Shown here piece by piece: positions 35,433 to 43,641 of a stretch of 64,000 bases of DNA. Both the position numbers and the translations under genes were made by a program. Position 1 is the first letter of the stretch; every line of letters begins with the position of its first letter. The notes beneath the pieces were generated by a model. The model did no database searches. It saw only the letters and a list, made by a program, of their open reading frames with translations, and had not been told where the DNA came from. Source of the stretch: Nitrososphaerota archaeon (GTDB lineage Archaea > Thermoproteota > Nitrososphaeria > Nitrososphaerales > Nitrosopumilaceae); the NCBI GenBank assembly GCA_021325615.1, contig JAJPGU010000005.1:1-64000 (forward strand), written 5' to 3'.

Positions 35433-36074
35433 TTGTCTTCACAAGAATACAGGCACATTGTTAGGATTGCGGGAAAGGACATTCCCGGTACTAAGAAGAC
35501 AATCATTGGAATAAGCCAGGTAAAGGGCATGGGCTACAACTTTGCAAAGTCAATCCTTGACATCCTGAAGATAAACCCGAACAGCAACGTGGGGTTTCTG
35601 ACAGAATCGCAGGTCGAGCAGATCGAAAAGGCGATGAGGAACCCGACATCGTTCAACATACCCCCGTGGTTCCTCAACAGGAGGAAGGACATCGAGACTG
35701 GAGGCAACCTGCATCTTATCACATCGGATATTGATTTTAACGTAAGAAACGACATCGAGCGAGAAAAGGGAATGAGTTCCTGGCGAGGATTCCGTCACAC
35801 TTATGGACTAAAGGTCAGGGGACAGCGAACCCGCACCACCGGAAGAAAGGGCGGTGCAGTCGGTGTACGCAAGGGTGGCAAGGTATTGCCTGCCGGCGCG
35901 GCACCTGCCGAGGGCGCGGCCGCACCAGCGGCTGCTGCAGCTCCTGCAGCAGGCGGTGAGAAGGGAGCGGCAGCTCCTGCGGCCGGAAAGGCTGCCCCAG
36001 CTGCGGCCCCAGCAAAGGGCGGTGCAGCACCTGCAAAGGACGCCAAGCCTGCCGCGGAAAAGAAGGCAAAATAG
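35433..36074 (+). CDS. rps13: Ribosomal protein uS13 with an Ala/Pro-rich tail
   Basis: The product is uS13, the head protein that contacts the large subunit. The archaeal core (about residues 1-153) includes [19 protein letters not shown] and the [16 protein letters not shown] tail. A further 60 residues of Ala, Pro, Gly and Lys follow, unusual for uS13. I choose TTG at 35433 (MSSQEYRHI), which matches the family N-terminus; the upstream in-frame ATG would add 18 unrelated residues. A TTTTTATC box about 28 bases before it fits leaderless transcription. It starts the rps13-rps4 operon. Confidence 0.93.
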   Translation: MSSQEYRHIVRIAGKDIPGTKKTIIGISQVKGMGYNFAKSILDILKINPNSNVGFLTESQVEQIEKAMRNPTSFNIPPWFLNRRKDIETGGNLHLITSDIDFNVRNDIEREKGMSSWRGFRHTYGLKVRGQRTRTTGRKGGAVGVRKGGKVLPAGAAPAEGAAAPAAAAAPAAGGEKGAAAPAAGKAAPAAAPAKGGAAPAKDAKPAAEKKAK

Positions 36075-36083
36075 GTGAGATGA

Positions 36084-36644
36084 ATGGGAGACCATCCAAA
36101 GAATTCGCGCAAGTTGTGGAGAAAGCCAAAGAGGCCGCTAAACTATGACCTGCTAAACGAGGAGCTCTATGTCCTTGGTACCTACGGCCTGAAGAACAAG
36201 AGGGAGCTCTGGAAGGCACACACCGAGCTTTCAAGGATAAGGAACCAGGCAAGATCACTGCTCGCACTTACACAGGATGTCAGGGCAAGGAAGGAGCCTA
36301 CCCTGATGAAGGCACTTACAAGAATCGGCCTTGTCAAGGAAACATCCACGCTTGATGACGTGCTGAACCTCAAGGTAACCGACCTTCTCTCGCGAAGGCT
36401 CCAGACAATAGTCCAGAGAAAGGCGAACTTCAAGAGCCCCTACCTTGCAAGACAGGCGGTCGTCCACGGACATGTGCTGATTGGCGAGAGGACAGTGAGC
36501 ATTCCGTCATACACGGTAACCGTCGAGGAGGAAAACCTCGTCACCCTCGCACCAGGCGTTGAGCTCGGCAAGATAAGGCCGCCGCCCGCTCCCGAGCAGG
36601 CAGCGACCGAACAGCAGCCGCAAGAGACCCAGCCTGCGCAGTAG
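36084..36644 (+). CDS. rps4: Ribosomal protein uS4
   Basis: The 186-residue product is uS4, an early-binding small-subunit protein. The archaeal pattern is clear: MGDHPKNSRKLWRKPKRP at the start, the S4 RNA-binding domain near residues 100-160 (LLSRRLQTIV, ARQAVVHGHVLIGERTVSIP). The tail is rich in Pro, Gln and Glu. It follows rps13 by 9 bases. Confidence 0.95.
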   Translation: MGDHPKNSRKLWRKPKRPLNYDLLNEELYVLGTYGLKNKRELWKAHTELSRIRNQARSLLALTQDVRARKEPTLMKALTRIGLVKETSTLDDVLNLKVTDLLSRRLQTIVQRKANFKSPYLARQAVVHGHVLIGERTVSIPSYTVTVEEENLVTLAPGVELGKIRPPPAPEQAATEQQPQETQPAQ

Positions 36645-36687
36645 AGTCACATAATTATTATCTATCTGATCCTACATAGATCACCAT

Positions 36688-38448
36688 ATGTGTTCGATTA
36701 TAGGGTACCTAGGCCTCAACCAGGCCGCTCCTATAATAGTGAAGGGACTGAAGAGGATGGAGTACCGCGGTTATGACAGCGTCGGGGTCGCAACTTTTTC
36801 TGACAACCAGATAGTGGTAAGGAAGGGCGTCGGCAAGGTAATAGAGGTTAACAAGGCCGCAAAGCTTGACGAGCTTTCAGGGAACGTTGGCATCGGCCAC
36901 ACGAGGTGGGCCACGCACGGGATGGTCACCGACACGAATGCCCACCCGCACCCCTCAAGCACCGGCGAGGTTGCAATCGTGCACAACGGCATCATAACAA
37001 ACCACGAGGAGCTCAAGCAGGACCTCCAGCAGAAGGGCTATGCCTTCAAGAGCCAGACTGACAGCGAGGTAATAGCAAACCTTCTCCAGTACCATTATGA
37101 CAAGACGCGGGACATCAAGCAATCAGTGGTGTCCACGGTTGCCGACCTCAGGGGAGACTATGCGTTTGTTGCAGTATTTGAGGACGGGACGCTTGCGGCT
37201 GCAAGGATGCACGAGCCGCTCATCATAGGAATCGGCAAGGAAGGCTATTTCATATCAAGCGATGTCCTCGGGTTTGTGGAGAACACCGACGAGGTAATCT
37301 ACCTTGACAACAGGGAGTTTGTGATAATCAGCAAGGCGGGACTCCACCTGTTTGACTTTGACGCCAACCCGGTGCAGCACCAGATTACAAAGGTTTCAAA
37401 GGAGTTTGCAGACGTCTACAAGGGCGAATATGCGCACTTTACGCTCAAGGAGATAAACGAGCAGCCTGTCACGATAATGAACGCAGGAATGAACACGCAG
37501 CTTGAGCTTGACCTTGCGACGGACTTTATCAGGCATGCAAGGACCCTCTACATCACTGGCAGCGGCACGAGCTACAACGCGGCGCTTGTGGCAAAGTTCC
37601 TCTTCTCCAAGTATGCCAAGATAAAGATCGAGCCAATCATCTCGTCCGAGGCGCACTTTTCCCCCGACATCTTCGAGCAGCAGTCAATCCTTATAGCTCT
37701 CTCCCAGAGCGGCGAGAGCGCCGACGTGCTTGAGGCAGTCAACATTGCAAAGGGATCAAACGCAAAGATAATCTCGATTGTAAACATAATGACGTCGTCG
37801 CTGTCGCACCTCTCCTCCATTGCAATCGGCCTTGGGTGCGGCCCGGAGATTGGCGTCGCGGCAACAAAAAGCTTTACCGCACAGCTTGCCATACTTTACA
37901 AGATAGTAGACAAGATCTGCGGCGGGTGCCTCGGCCTTGACCTTGCCAGGGTCTCAGAGGCCGCAAAGAAGAGCCTTGCGGACGACTCGAAGATCAAGGA
38001 GATTGCAAAGAAGCTCAAGGACGTCTCGGACATTTACGTCCTGGGGAGGGGGATCCACTATCCCATCGCCCTCGAGTCATCGCTGAAGCTCAAGGAGCTC
38101 ACCTACATCCATGCCGAGGGGCTGCCCGGGGGCGAGCTCAAGCACGGCCCGCTTGCGCTCATGGACAACAACACCTACGTCATAATGATAAACCCCGACG
38201 ACTCGACCTATTCGGACACGCTTACAAGCGCAAGGGAGATCAAGGCGCGCGGGGCCAAGGTCATCGGAATTTCCGACAAGCCAAGCGACGTCTACGACTA
38301 CTGGATTGAGATTTCAAAGATAGACGAGTCCATGTACCCGCTTGTGGAGATAATACCGATCCAGCTGCTCGCATATTACGCGGCTGTGGAAAAAGAGACC
38401 GACCCGGACTATCCGCGAAACCTTGCAAAATCCGTAACTGTCAAGTAA
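36688..38448 (+). CDS. glmS: Glutamine--fructose-6-phosphate aminotransferase
   Basis: The 586-residue product makes glucosamine-6-phosphate, the entry to amino-sugar and glycan synthesis. The N-terminal amidotransferase has the catalytic Cys right after Met (MCSIIGYLG) and HTRWATHG; the C-terminal half holds two SIS sugar-phosphate domains (TGSGTSYNAALV, LSQSGESADV, RGIHYPIALESSLKLKEL) and ends AKSVTVK, the family C-terminus. An ATAATTATTATC box lies 26-38 bases upstream. Its 3' end overlaps the convergent cobT by 8 bases. Confidence 0.96.
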   Translation: MCSIIGYLGLNQAAPIIVKGLKRMEYRGYDSVGVATFSDNQIVVRKGVGKVIEVNKAAKLDELSGNVGIGHTRWATHGMVTDTNAHPHPSSTGEVAIVHNGIITNHEELKQDLQQKGYAFKSQTDSEVIANLLQYHYDKTRDIKQSVVSTVADLRGDYAFVAVFEDGTLAAARMHEPLIIGIGKEGYFISSDVLGFVENTDEVIYLDNREFVIISKAGLHLFDFDANPVQHQITKVSKEFADVYKGEYAHFTLKEINEQPVTIMNAGMNTQLELDLATDFIRHARTLYITGSGTSYNAALVAKFLFSKYAKIKIEPIISSEAHFSPDIFEQQSILIALSQSGESADVLEAVNIAKGSNAKIISIVNIMTSSLSHLSSIAIGLGCGPEIGVAATKSFTAQLAILYKIVDKICGGCLGLDLARVSEAAKKSLADDSKIKEIAKKLKDVSDIYVLGRGIHYPIALESSLKLKELTYIHAEGLPGGELKHGPLALMDNNTYVIMINPDDSTYSDTLTSAREIKARGAKVIGISDKPSDVYDYWIEISKIDESMYPLVEIIPIQLLAYYAAVEKETDPDYPRNLAKSVTVK

Positions 38449-39508
38449 TCTTCTTGTACTCCGCCTCGGTCAGCGAGAGCAGCTTTTCCGCCCCGATGCC
38501 TGCCTTTAGCATGCAGGCAATCGACGCGCCGCCGGCACCCGCGCCCTCCTTTACAAACCCCTCCGCATAGGCCCTCAGCCCCGGGATCTCCGACTGCCCA
38601 AGCCTGAGCCTTGCAACAAGTATCGGGATGTCAAATATTTCCGCCACCATCTCCGCCAGGTTTGCAGTCCTGTCTTCTGCAACATACGAGGTGGTCCCTA
38701 TTGCGGTGTTCCTTCCGCCATACCCGATGCTTTTTGCAAAGCGCAGCACCGCCGCCATCTGGGTGCCCCCTGCAAGGAGGACGTTTGTAATCTCGGACGC
38801 CGTGCTCAGGATGCCTGCAACGGTTGGTATCATCGGGTCCCCAAGTCCTGCCACTATATCGAACGGGTCGCTTGACTGCATCCTGGACATGGCCTTTCTT
38901 ACTATCTCCGCCTTGAGTTGTACCGGATTTTCAGGCATGCTGCTTGATACAAGCGCCTTTACGCCAAGGCCCTCCAGCACCCCGAGCGCGGTGGTCGTCC
39001 CCCCGGGGATGCTCTCGCCTATCACAAGGCAGTCGGTAGTGGCGCCAAGGAACCTTCCGACAATCCTGCCGTACTCGACTGCCCTCCTTGCGTCCTCCGG
39101 GCTCAGCGCATTCTCGCGCGAAATGTTCCTCCCGTGGGCAAGCCCCATGTCGATGTACGGAAGCTTTGGGGGCACCTTGCTTCCCGCATTTATCACAACG
39201 CTCGGGATGGACGCAGCCTCAAGCGCGGTCTTTGTCAGAAGCGCGGGAGTCGGCTTGCCGTCCGGGGTCATCGGTATTACCGAGATGCTCTTGCAGTGCC
39301 CGTAGTGGATGAACTCGGCGTCCGCAGGGCCGGTGAACTTGATGAGGTCGGGGTGCTCGCCCGCCACGGTAATGCCTGGAACCTCCGATGTTTCCGTGTA
39401 TGATATGACAAGCGAGAACGCAAACCTCTTCTGGGCAGTCCTCTCGACAAACTCGGCTCCCGCCCTCTCGTTTCCCAAAATCCCGATGTCGTGCAAGAAA
39501 CTAATCAC
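38441..39508 (-). CDS. cobT: Nicotinate mononucleotide-dimethylbenzimidazole phosphoribosyltransferase (archaeal CobT)
   Basis: The 355-residue product matches the archaeal CobT-type family, with GESIPGGTTTALGVLEGLG, AGLGDPMIPTVAGI, AGGTQMAAVLRF and GAGGAS segments. CobT activates the lower-ligand base for cobalamin. It stands alone in a minus-strand run with a hydrolase and nnrE (overlap 8 bases with the hydrolase), so the B12 link is by family only. Thaumarchaea are known B12 producers. Confidence 0.88.
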   Translation of the reverse strand: MISFLHDIGILGNERAGAEFVERTAQKRFAFSLVISYTETSEVPGITVAGEHPDLIKFTGPADAEFIHYGHCKSISVIPMTPDGKPTPALLTKTALEAASIPSVVINAGSKVPPKLPYIDMGLAHGRNISRENALSPEDARRAVEYGRIVGRFLGATTDCLVIGESIPGGTTTALGVLEGLGVKALVSSSMPENPVQLKAEIVRKAMSRMQSSDPFDIVAGLGDPMIPTVAGILSTASEITNVLLAGGTQMAAVLRFAKSIGYGGRNTAIGTTSYVAEDRTANLAEMVAEIFDIPILVARLRLGQSEIPGLRAYAEGFVKEGAGAGGASIACMLKAGIGAEKLLSLTEAEYKKIT

Positions 39509-40115
39509 TGCTCATGAATCCAAGAAATTCCTCTTCCGTCCTTGGCTGCATTACAAAGTTGGTCTTCTTCTCCCTGCCTATCGTGGATGTCGGCGAGCCT
39601 CCGTAGTTGTGCCCCGGATACATGACAAGCGAGTCGTCAAGCTTTGCAACCACGCCAAAGAGGCTTTGGTAGAGTTCCCTTGCGCTGCCCCCCGGGAGGT
39701 CCACCCTGCCGCAGTTTCCCACAAAGAGCGTGTCGCCCGAGAAGACCTTGCCGTCGCCTACGAGGCAGATGCTGTCCTTTGAATGCCCCGGCGTGTGGAC
39801 CACGGCAAGCTCGGAATTTCCGAACCTTATCGTGTCGCCGTCCGATACCGTCATGTCGTTTTTCAGGGTCGATGCCTTGTGCTGGACAATCTTGGCCCCC
39901 GTCGCCTTGGCAATGGCGTCGTTGCCTATTGTGTGATCAAAATGGTGGTGCGTGTTTATGACATACTTTACCTTGAGCCCGTTCTTTTCCACCACCCCAA
40001 GGACATTGTCCAGGTCCCATGAGGGGTCGAGAATGACGGCCTCGCTTGTCTGCTCGTCCTCAAGCACGTAGGTAAAGTTCTGCATGTTTCCAACCTCCAG
40101 CTGGTGTACCTTCAT
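39501..40115 (-). CDS. Metallo-beta-lactamase-fold hydrolase (glyoxalase II/persulfide dioxygenase-like)
   Basis: The 204-residue product has the full metal-binding set: THHHFDHTIGN (HxHxDH), HTPGHSKDS, FSGDTLFVGNCGRVDLPGGS and YPGHNYGG. The DTLF.GNCGR.D.PGG pattern is shared by hydroxyacylglutathione hydrolases and persulfide dioxygenases; which one applies is open, since archaea lack glutathione. Overlaps cobT by 8 bases and nnrE by 4. Confidence 0.87.
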   Translation of the reverse strand: MKVHQLEVGNMQNFTYVLEDEQTSEAVILDPSWDLDNVLGVVEKNGLKVKYVINTHHHFDHTIGNDAIAKATGAKIVQHKASTLKNDMTVSDGDTIRFGNSELAVVHTPGHSKDSICLVGDGKVFSGDTLFVGNCGRVDLPGGSARELYQSLFGVVAKLDDSLVMYPGHNYGGSPTSTIGREKKTNFVMQPRTEEEFLGFMSSD

Positions 40116-40780
40116 ATCACTCCCGCCTCTGCCTCCGGTGGAATCCCTATCTTTTCAACCACTATGGTACCGCACATGTCGGGCCTCTTTGGCATCCCGA
40201 TTTTCATCTTGTGGTAGGTAATGGTTGCGTCTGCCCTTACGCACTTGTCCGCAGCGCTTCCAGTGTCGGGGTCAAGTCCTGTCGGTATGTCGACTGCAAG
40301 CTTGAACGCGCCTGACTTGTTTATGATATCTATGGCAGTGGCGTAAGGCTCCCTCACCTTGCCCGTGATTCCAGTGCCGATAATGCCGTCAACTATTATT
40401 TCCGCATCAAGCCGCACCTGTGCGGGGTCCGAGGTGAACAGGAGGTCCACCGAGTCCATCTGCTCAAGTATCTTCCAGTTGGAGCGCGCCTCCTCCGTCT
40501 TGATCTTGTCCGGGCTTCCAAGAAGTATGACTGACGGCCTGCAGCCGTATCCCGCAAGGTGCCTTGCCACCACCATCGCGTCCCCGCCGTTGTTTCCAAG
40601 GCCCGCAAAGACTGCTACCTTGCGTGCTGCAATGTCTTGGTATTTCTCCACAAGAAAACGGGCCGTTGCAGCCCCCGCGTTTTCCATCATGAGTTGTCTG
40701 AAAAAGCCCATCTGGTGGCCGTTCTCCTCTATCTGCATCATCTGCTTTACCGTGATCTCGGCAGTTTTTCCAAAATTCAT
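40112..40780 (-). CDS. nnrE: NAD(P)H-hydrate epimerase (YjeF N-domain)
   Basis: The 222-residue product carries the NAD(P)HX epimerase signature GLGNNGGDAMVVARHLAGYG and IIVDGIIGTGITGKVREP. It repairs hydrated nicotinamide nucleotides. The usual partner, the dehydratase domain, is not fused here. A GATATAAATG box centred near 40815 suggests a short leader. It heads the nnrE-hydrolase-cobT run. Confidence 0.88.
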   Translation of the reverse strand: MNFGKTAEITVKQMMQIEENGHQMGFFRQLMMENAGAATARFLVEKYQDIAARKVAVFAGLGNNGGDAMVVARHLAGYGCRPSVILLGSPDKIKTEEARSNWKILEQMDSVDLLFTSDPAQVRLDAEIIVDGIIGTGITGKVREPYATAIDIINKSGAFKLAVDIPTGLDPDTGSAADKCVRADATITYHKMKIGMPKRPDMCGTIVVEKIGIPPEAEAGVI

Positions 40781-40828
40781 ATCAAATGATGCTCTCTCAA
40801 AACTTCATCTCATTTATATCATTTCGGT

Positions 40829-40903
40829 AACCGCTTGCAGGAGAGATCCTACAGGCCCCATGTGCCGGAGGCTTCTTCCCCGCCCCATTCAACCGCTTGC
40901 AGG
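40829..40903 (+). repeat. 13-base direct repeat pair
   Basis: AACCGCTTGCAGG occurs at 40829-40841 and 40891-40903, 62 bases apart, in noncoding DNA. Meaning unknown; it could be a binding-site pair or trace of a small duplication. Confidence 0.5.
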
Positions 40904-41002
40904 CCGCGTTCTGTGTAATTTTGCATGTTCGCGCAAAATCCGCCGTCTTGATATGCAATAATGTACCTGACGTACTTTGTAAATTTCGATTGCCAAAGAA
41001 TT

Positions 41003-41090
41003 GGCAGGCTCGCCTAGACAGGCAATGGGCGGGAGATTGAAGATCTCAAGGCTATCCAATTCTCATGGTTTCAAATCCCCGTGCCCGCCG
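41003..41090 (+). tRNA. Degenerate class II tRNA, tRNA-Ser(TGA)-like, possibly a pseudogene
   Basis: Acceptor GGCAGGC (41003-41009) pairs with GCCCGCC (41083-41089) except for one A-C mismatch, and G41090 is a Ser-type discriminator. The D-arm GCCTAGACAGGCAATGGGC matches class II tRNAs, and the anticodon arm around 41030-41048 offers a TGA (Ser) loop with one mismatched stem pair. The total of 88 bases is right for a class II tRNA. The T-arm, however, keeps TTCAAAT but pairs poorly (ATGGT against CCCCG), unlike the clean T-arm of the nearby tRNA-Leu. It may be a decayed tRNA or one with shifted pairing or introns I cannot place. Confidence 0.42.
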
Positions 41091-41340
41091 CTGTCTTGGA
41101 TAAGGATTGCACCCTTCATCTAAAACAGGACATGCACGGTAATTACAGGTAGGGTTTTCATTTTAGATCAGCCGTATTTGGCAGATACATTTGAAACCTT
41201 GACGGGATAAAATCCCACAAACGAGGCAGGATATCGCAATACTCCTTGAATGCTGACGCATGATCCTCGAACGGCAAGGCATTGATTTCCTTAAAAGGTG
41301 GAGGCTACTGCGCGGAAGGGAGCATTAGTGTAACAATGAA

Positions 41341-41425
41341 TGCGGGAGAAGGGATTTGAACCCTCGAAATCCTAAGATACTAGCCCCTCAAGCTAGCGCC
41401 TTTGGCCAGGCTGGGCGACTCCCGC
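41341..41425 (-). tRNA. tRNA-Leu(GAG)
   Basis: On the minus strand, acceptor GCGGGAG pairs fully with CTCCCGC, followed by discriminator A (41341). D-arm GCCCAGCCTGGCCAAAGGC, anticodon stem CTAGC/GCTAG with loop TTGAGGG and anticodon GAG, a long variable arm, and T-arm GAGGG-TTCAAAT-CCCTT. Class II length (85 bases), no intron. Confidence 0.9.
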
Positions 41426-41445
41426 ATTTGCAATACCCATGTATG

Positions 41446-41457
41446 GTTTTTATAAGC
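41446..41457. promoter_or_regulatory. Shared TATA box between tRNA-Leu and rpoN
   Basis: GTTTTTATAAGC, with TATAA at 41451-41455, lies about 25 bases before the rpoN GTG start (41477) and about 27 bases before the tRNA-Leu 5' end (41425) in the other direction. One near-symmetric box could serve both; this is inferred from spacing. Confidence 0.5.
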
Positions 41458-41476
41458 CTTGATTACTTTTTGAGTC

Positions 41477-41713
41477 GTGCTAATTCCTGTCAGGTGTTTT
41501 ACTTGCGGAAATTTAATTGCGGACAAGTTCAAGGACTACCAAGCACGGGTCAAGGCCGGAGAGGACCCCGCAAAGGTTCTCAATTCTTTCGGCCTGAAGC
41601 GATACTGCTGCAGGACCATGATGCTGACATCAGTCGAGACCATTCATCAGGTTATTCCGTTTTACGAAGCAATCAGGAGAAGGGAGCAAGAAGTCCAATC
41701 CGAGCTAGAATAA
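41477..41713 (+). CDS. rpoN: DNA-directed RNA polymerase subunit N (Rpb10)
   Basis: The 78-residue product has the CFTCGN zinc pair near the start and the RYCCRTMM zinc pair near residue 43, the atypical zinc bundle of RpoN/Rpb10. It anchors assembly of the polymerase platform. Start GTG at 41477 fits a leaderless mRNA. It opens the conserved archaeal run with enolase and uS2, 4 bases before eno. Confidence 0.95.
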   Translation: MLIPVRCFTCGNLIADKFKDYQARVKAGEDPAKVLNSFGLKRYCCRTMMLTSVETIHQVIPFYEAIRRREQEVQSELE

Positions 41714-41717
41714 GGCC

Positions 41718-42956
41718 ATGGCCCGGATCACCTCAGTGAAAGGAAGGGTCCTCTACAACAGCAGGGGAAGCAAGACAATAGAGATAGACGTTACTGCAGA
41801 CGACAAGTCGATGGGCAGGGTCTGCGCCCCGTCCGGTGCAAGCGTGGGCAAGTACGAGGCCCAGAGCTTCCCCGACAACAAGCCTGAGAAAAGCTTGGAG
41901 GCCCTCAAGTCAAACGAAAAAAAATTCGTGGGCCTTGACCCCTCAGACCTCAAGTCGGTCCATGACGCGCTCAGGTCCATCGACCCTACGCCAACCTACT
42001 CCAAGGTCGGCGGCTCGCTTGCATTTTCACTTACAATCGCATCGGTCGAGTGCGCCTCAAGATCAAGGGGAGTGCCGATGTTTCAGATGCTTACAGGCGA
42101 CTCGGGCCTGAGGTTTCCCCGCCCGCTTGGAAACATACTTGGCGGAGGCGCGCACGCAGGCCCCGGGACGCCCGACATTCAGGAGATCCTGGTCTGTGCC
42201 ACCGGCGCAAAGACAGTCAGGGACGCAATCGAGACAAACCTAGCGGTACACAAGGAGCTTGGAAAGCTCCTTTCAAAAAGGGATCCCATGTTTACAAACG
42301 GCAGGGGCGACGAGGGGGGATGGGCGCCAAAGCTTGACAACGAGAAGGCGCTTGAGATCTCGGCCAGGGCATGCGAGGAGCTAGGCTTTACGCTTGGAAA
42401 GGAGGTCTCCCTTGGCGTAGACTTTGCGTCCTCGACCCAGTGGGACTCGGCGAAGAAAAAATATGTCTATGACAGGGCGGGCTTTGAGAACACGCCTGAA
42501 AGGCAGATTGACTTTGCCTCAGACATCATAACAAGGTACAAGCTTGTTTACGCCGAGGATGCAGTCCACGAGGAGGCGTTTGACGACATGGCAGTCCTTG
42601 CAAAAAAGTTTCCGAAGGTCCTGGTAACAGGCGACGACCTGCTTGTCACAAACACGGAGATCCTAAGGAAGGCTGCAGAAAAAAGGGCGTGCAGCGGCGC
42701 CATCCTGAAGGTAAACCAAGCCGGCAGCCTCTATGACGCCCTCGAGTTTGCACGCGAGGCCCAGAGAAACAACATCGGCATCGTCACCTCGCACAGGTCG
42801 GGCGAGTCGTCCGACTCGCACATATCCCATATCGGGATTGCCACCAAGTCAAAGATGCTCAAGGTGGGAATCGTAGGGGGAGAAAGGGTGGCAAAGCTGA
42901 ACGAGCTTGTCCGGATCTCAGAGCATGATTTAATACATGCCATGGCAGAAATTTAA
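41718..42956 (+). CDS. eno: Enolase
   Basis: The 412-residue product converts 2-phosphoglycerate and phosphoenolpyruvate. Conserved sites include GASVGKYEA, the active-site loop GRGDEGGWAPKL, the magnesium region AEDAVHEE and VTGDDLLVTN, the catalytic Lys in LKVNQAGSL and SHRSGESSDSHI. Archaeal length. Between rpoN and rps2 as in many archaea. Confidence 0.96.
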   Translation: MARITSVKGRVLYNSRGSKTIEIDVTADDKSMGRVCAPSGASVGKYEAQSFPDNKPEKSLEALKSNEKKFVGLDPSDLKSVHDALRSIDPTPTYSKVGGSLAFSLTIASVECASRSRGVPMFQMLTGDSGLRFPRPLGNILGGGAHAGPGTPDIQEILVCATGAKTVRDAIETNLAVHKELGKLLSKRDPMFTNGRGDEGGWAPKLDNEKALEISARACEELGFTLGKEVSLGVDFASSTQWDSAKKKYVYDRAGFENTPERQIDFASDIITRYKLVYAEDAVHEEAFDDMAVLAKKFPKVLVTGDDLLVTNTEILRKAAEKRACSGAILKVNQAGSLYDALEFAREAQRNNIGIVTSHRSGESSDSHISHIGIATKSKMLKVGIVGGERVAKLNELVRISEHDLIHAMAEI

Positions 42957-42965
42957 GAACACGGC

Positions 42966-43637
42966 ATGTCAAACCAAGAAGACGTAGAACACATGGAAAA
43001 ATACGTCCTATCCACTGGAATAAGGGTAGGGACGCAGGTCAAGACAAAGTTCATGATACCGTTTATCACCAAGGCCACAAACGAGGGCCTGTATATCATT
43101 GACAGCAAGAAGACGCTTTCGCGGATCCAGACAGCTGCCAAGTTCATAAACCGCGCAACACCATCCAAGGTGCTCATCTGCTCTGGAAGGGAATACGCCA
43201 GCACCCCCATCGAGAAGTTTGCAGAACTCACCGGAACAACGCCCATGCTTGGAAGGTTCATGCCCGGGACTCTCACTAACCCTCTCTTGCCGTACTATAT
43301 CGAGCCCGAGCTTGTCGTGGTCTCAGACCCGCAGGTCGACGAGCAGGCAGTGACAGAGGCAACCAACGCAGGAATCGCGGTGATTGCAATTGCCAACACC
43401 GACAACGTCACATCCAAGGCGGACCTTGTAATTCCGGCAAACAACAGGGGCAGAAAGTCTCTGGCGGCAATCTACTGGCTCCTTGCAAGGGAGATGCTGA
43501 TTCAGAAGGAGGCGCTCAAGGCAGACGAGCCCATGAAGTACGAGATTGACGACTTTGAGACAAAGATAACAGAGGAAGAGCTGGAAGAGGAAAGCGAGCG
43601 GACGCCCCCACCAAGGATGAGAAGCCAGAGGCAATAA
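42966..43637 (+). CDS. rps2: Ribosomal protein uS2
   Basis: The 223-residue product is archaeal uS2 of the small subunit. FMIPFITKATNEGLYIID, GRFMPGTLTNP and VVSDPQVDEQAVTEA are family landmarks. The C-terminus is acidic (TEEELEEESER). It lies 9 bases after eno and 4 before the MEMO gene. Confidence 0.95.
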   Translation: MSNQEDVEHMEKYVLSTGIRVGTQVKTKFMIPFITKATNEGLYIIDSKKTLSRIQTAAKFINRATPSKVLICSGREYASTPIEKFAELTGTTPMLGRFMPGTLTNPLLPYYIEPELVVVSDPQVDEQAVTEATNAGIAVIAIANTDNVTSKADLVIPANNRGRKSLAAIYWLLAREMLIQKEALKADEPMKYEIDDFETKITEEELEEESERTPPPRMRSQRQ

Positions 43638-43641
43638 CGCG

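Larger units (their letters stand above)
40781..41340. other. 560-base gene-poor interval
   Basis: I find no protein gene here. It holds the nnrE promoter, two copies of a 13-base direct repeat (40829-40841, 40891-40903), a degenerate class II tRNA (41003-41090), an 8-base perfect inverted repeat ATCTAAAA/TTTTAGAT (41118-41125, 41161-41168) and a hairpin GGGAT-AAA-ATCCC (41204-41216). A small RNA is possible between 41100 and 41330 but has no clear match to a known class. Confidence 0.6.
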
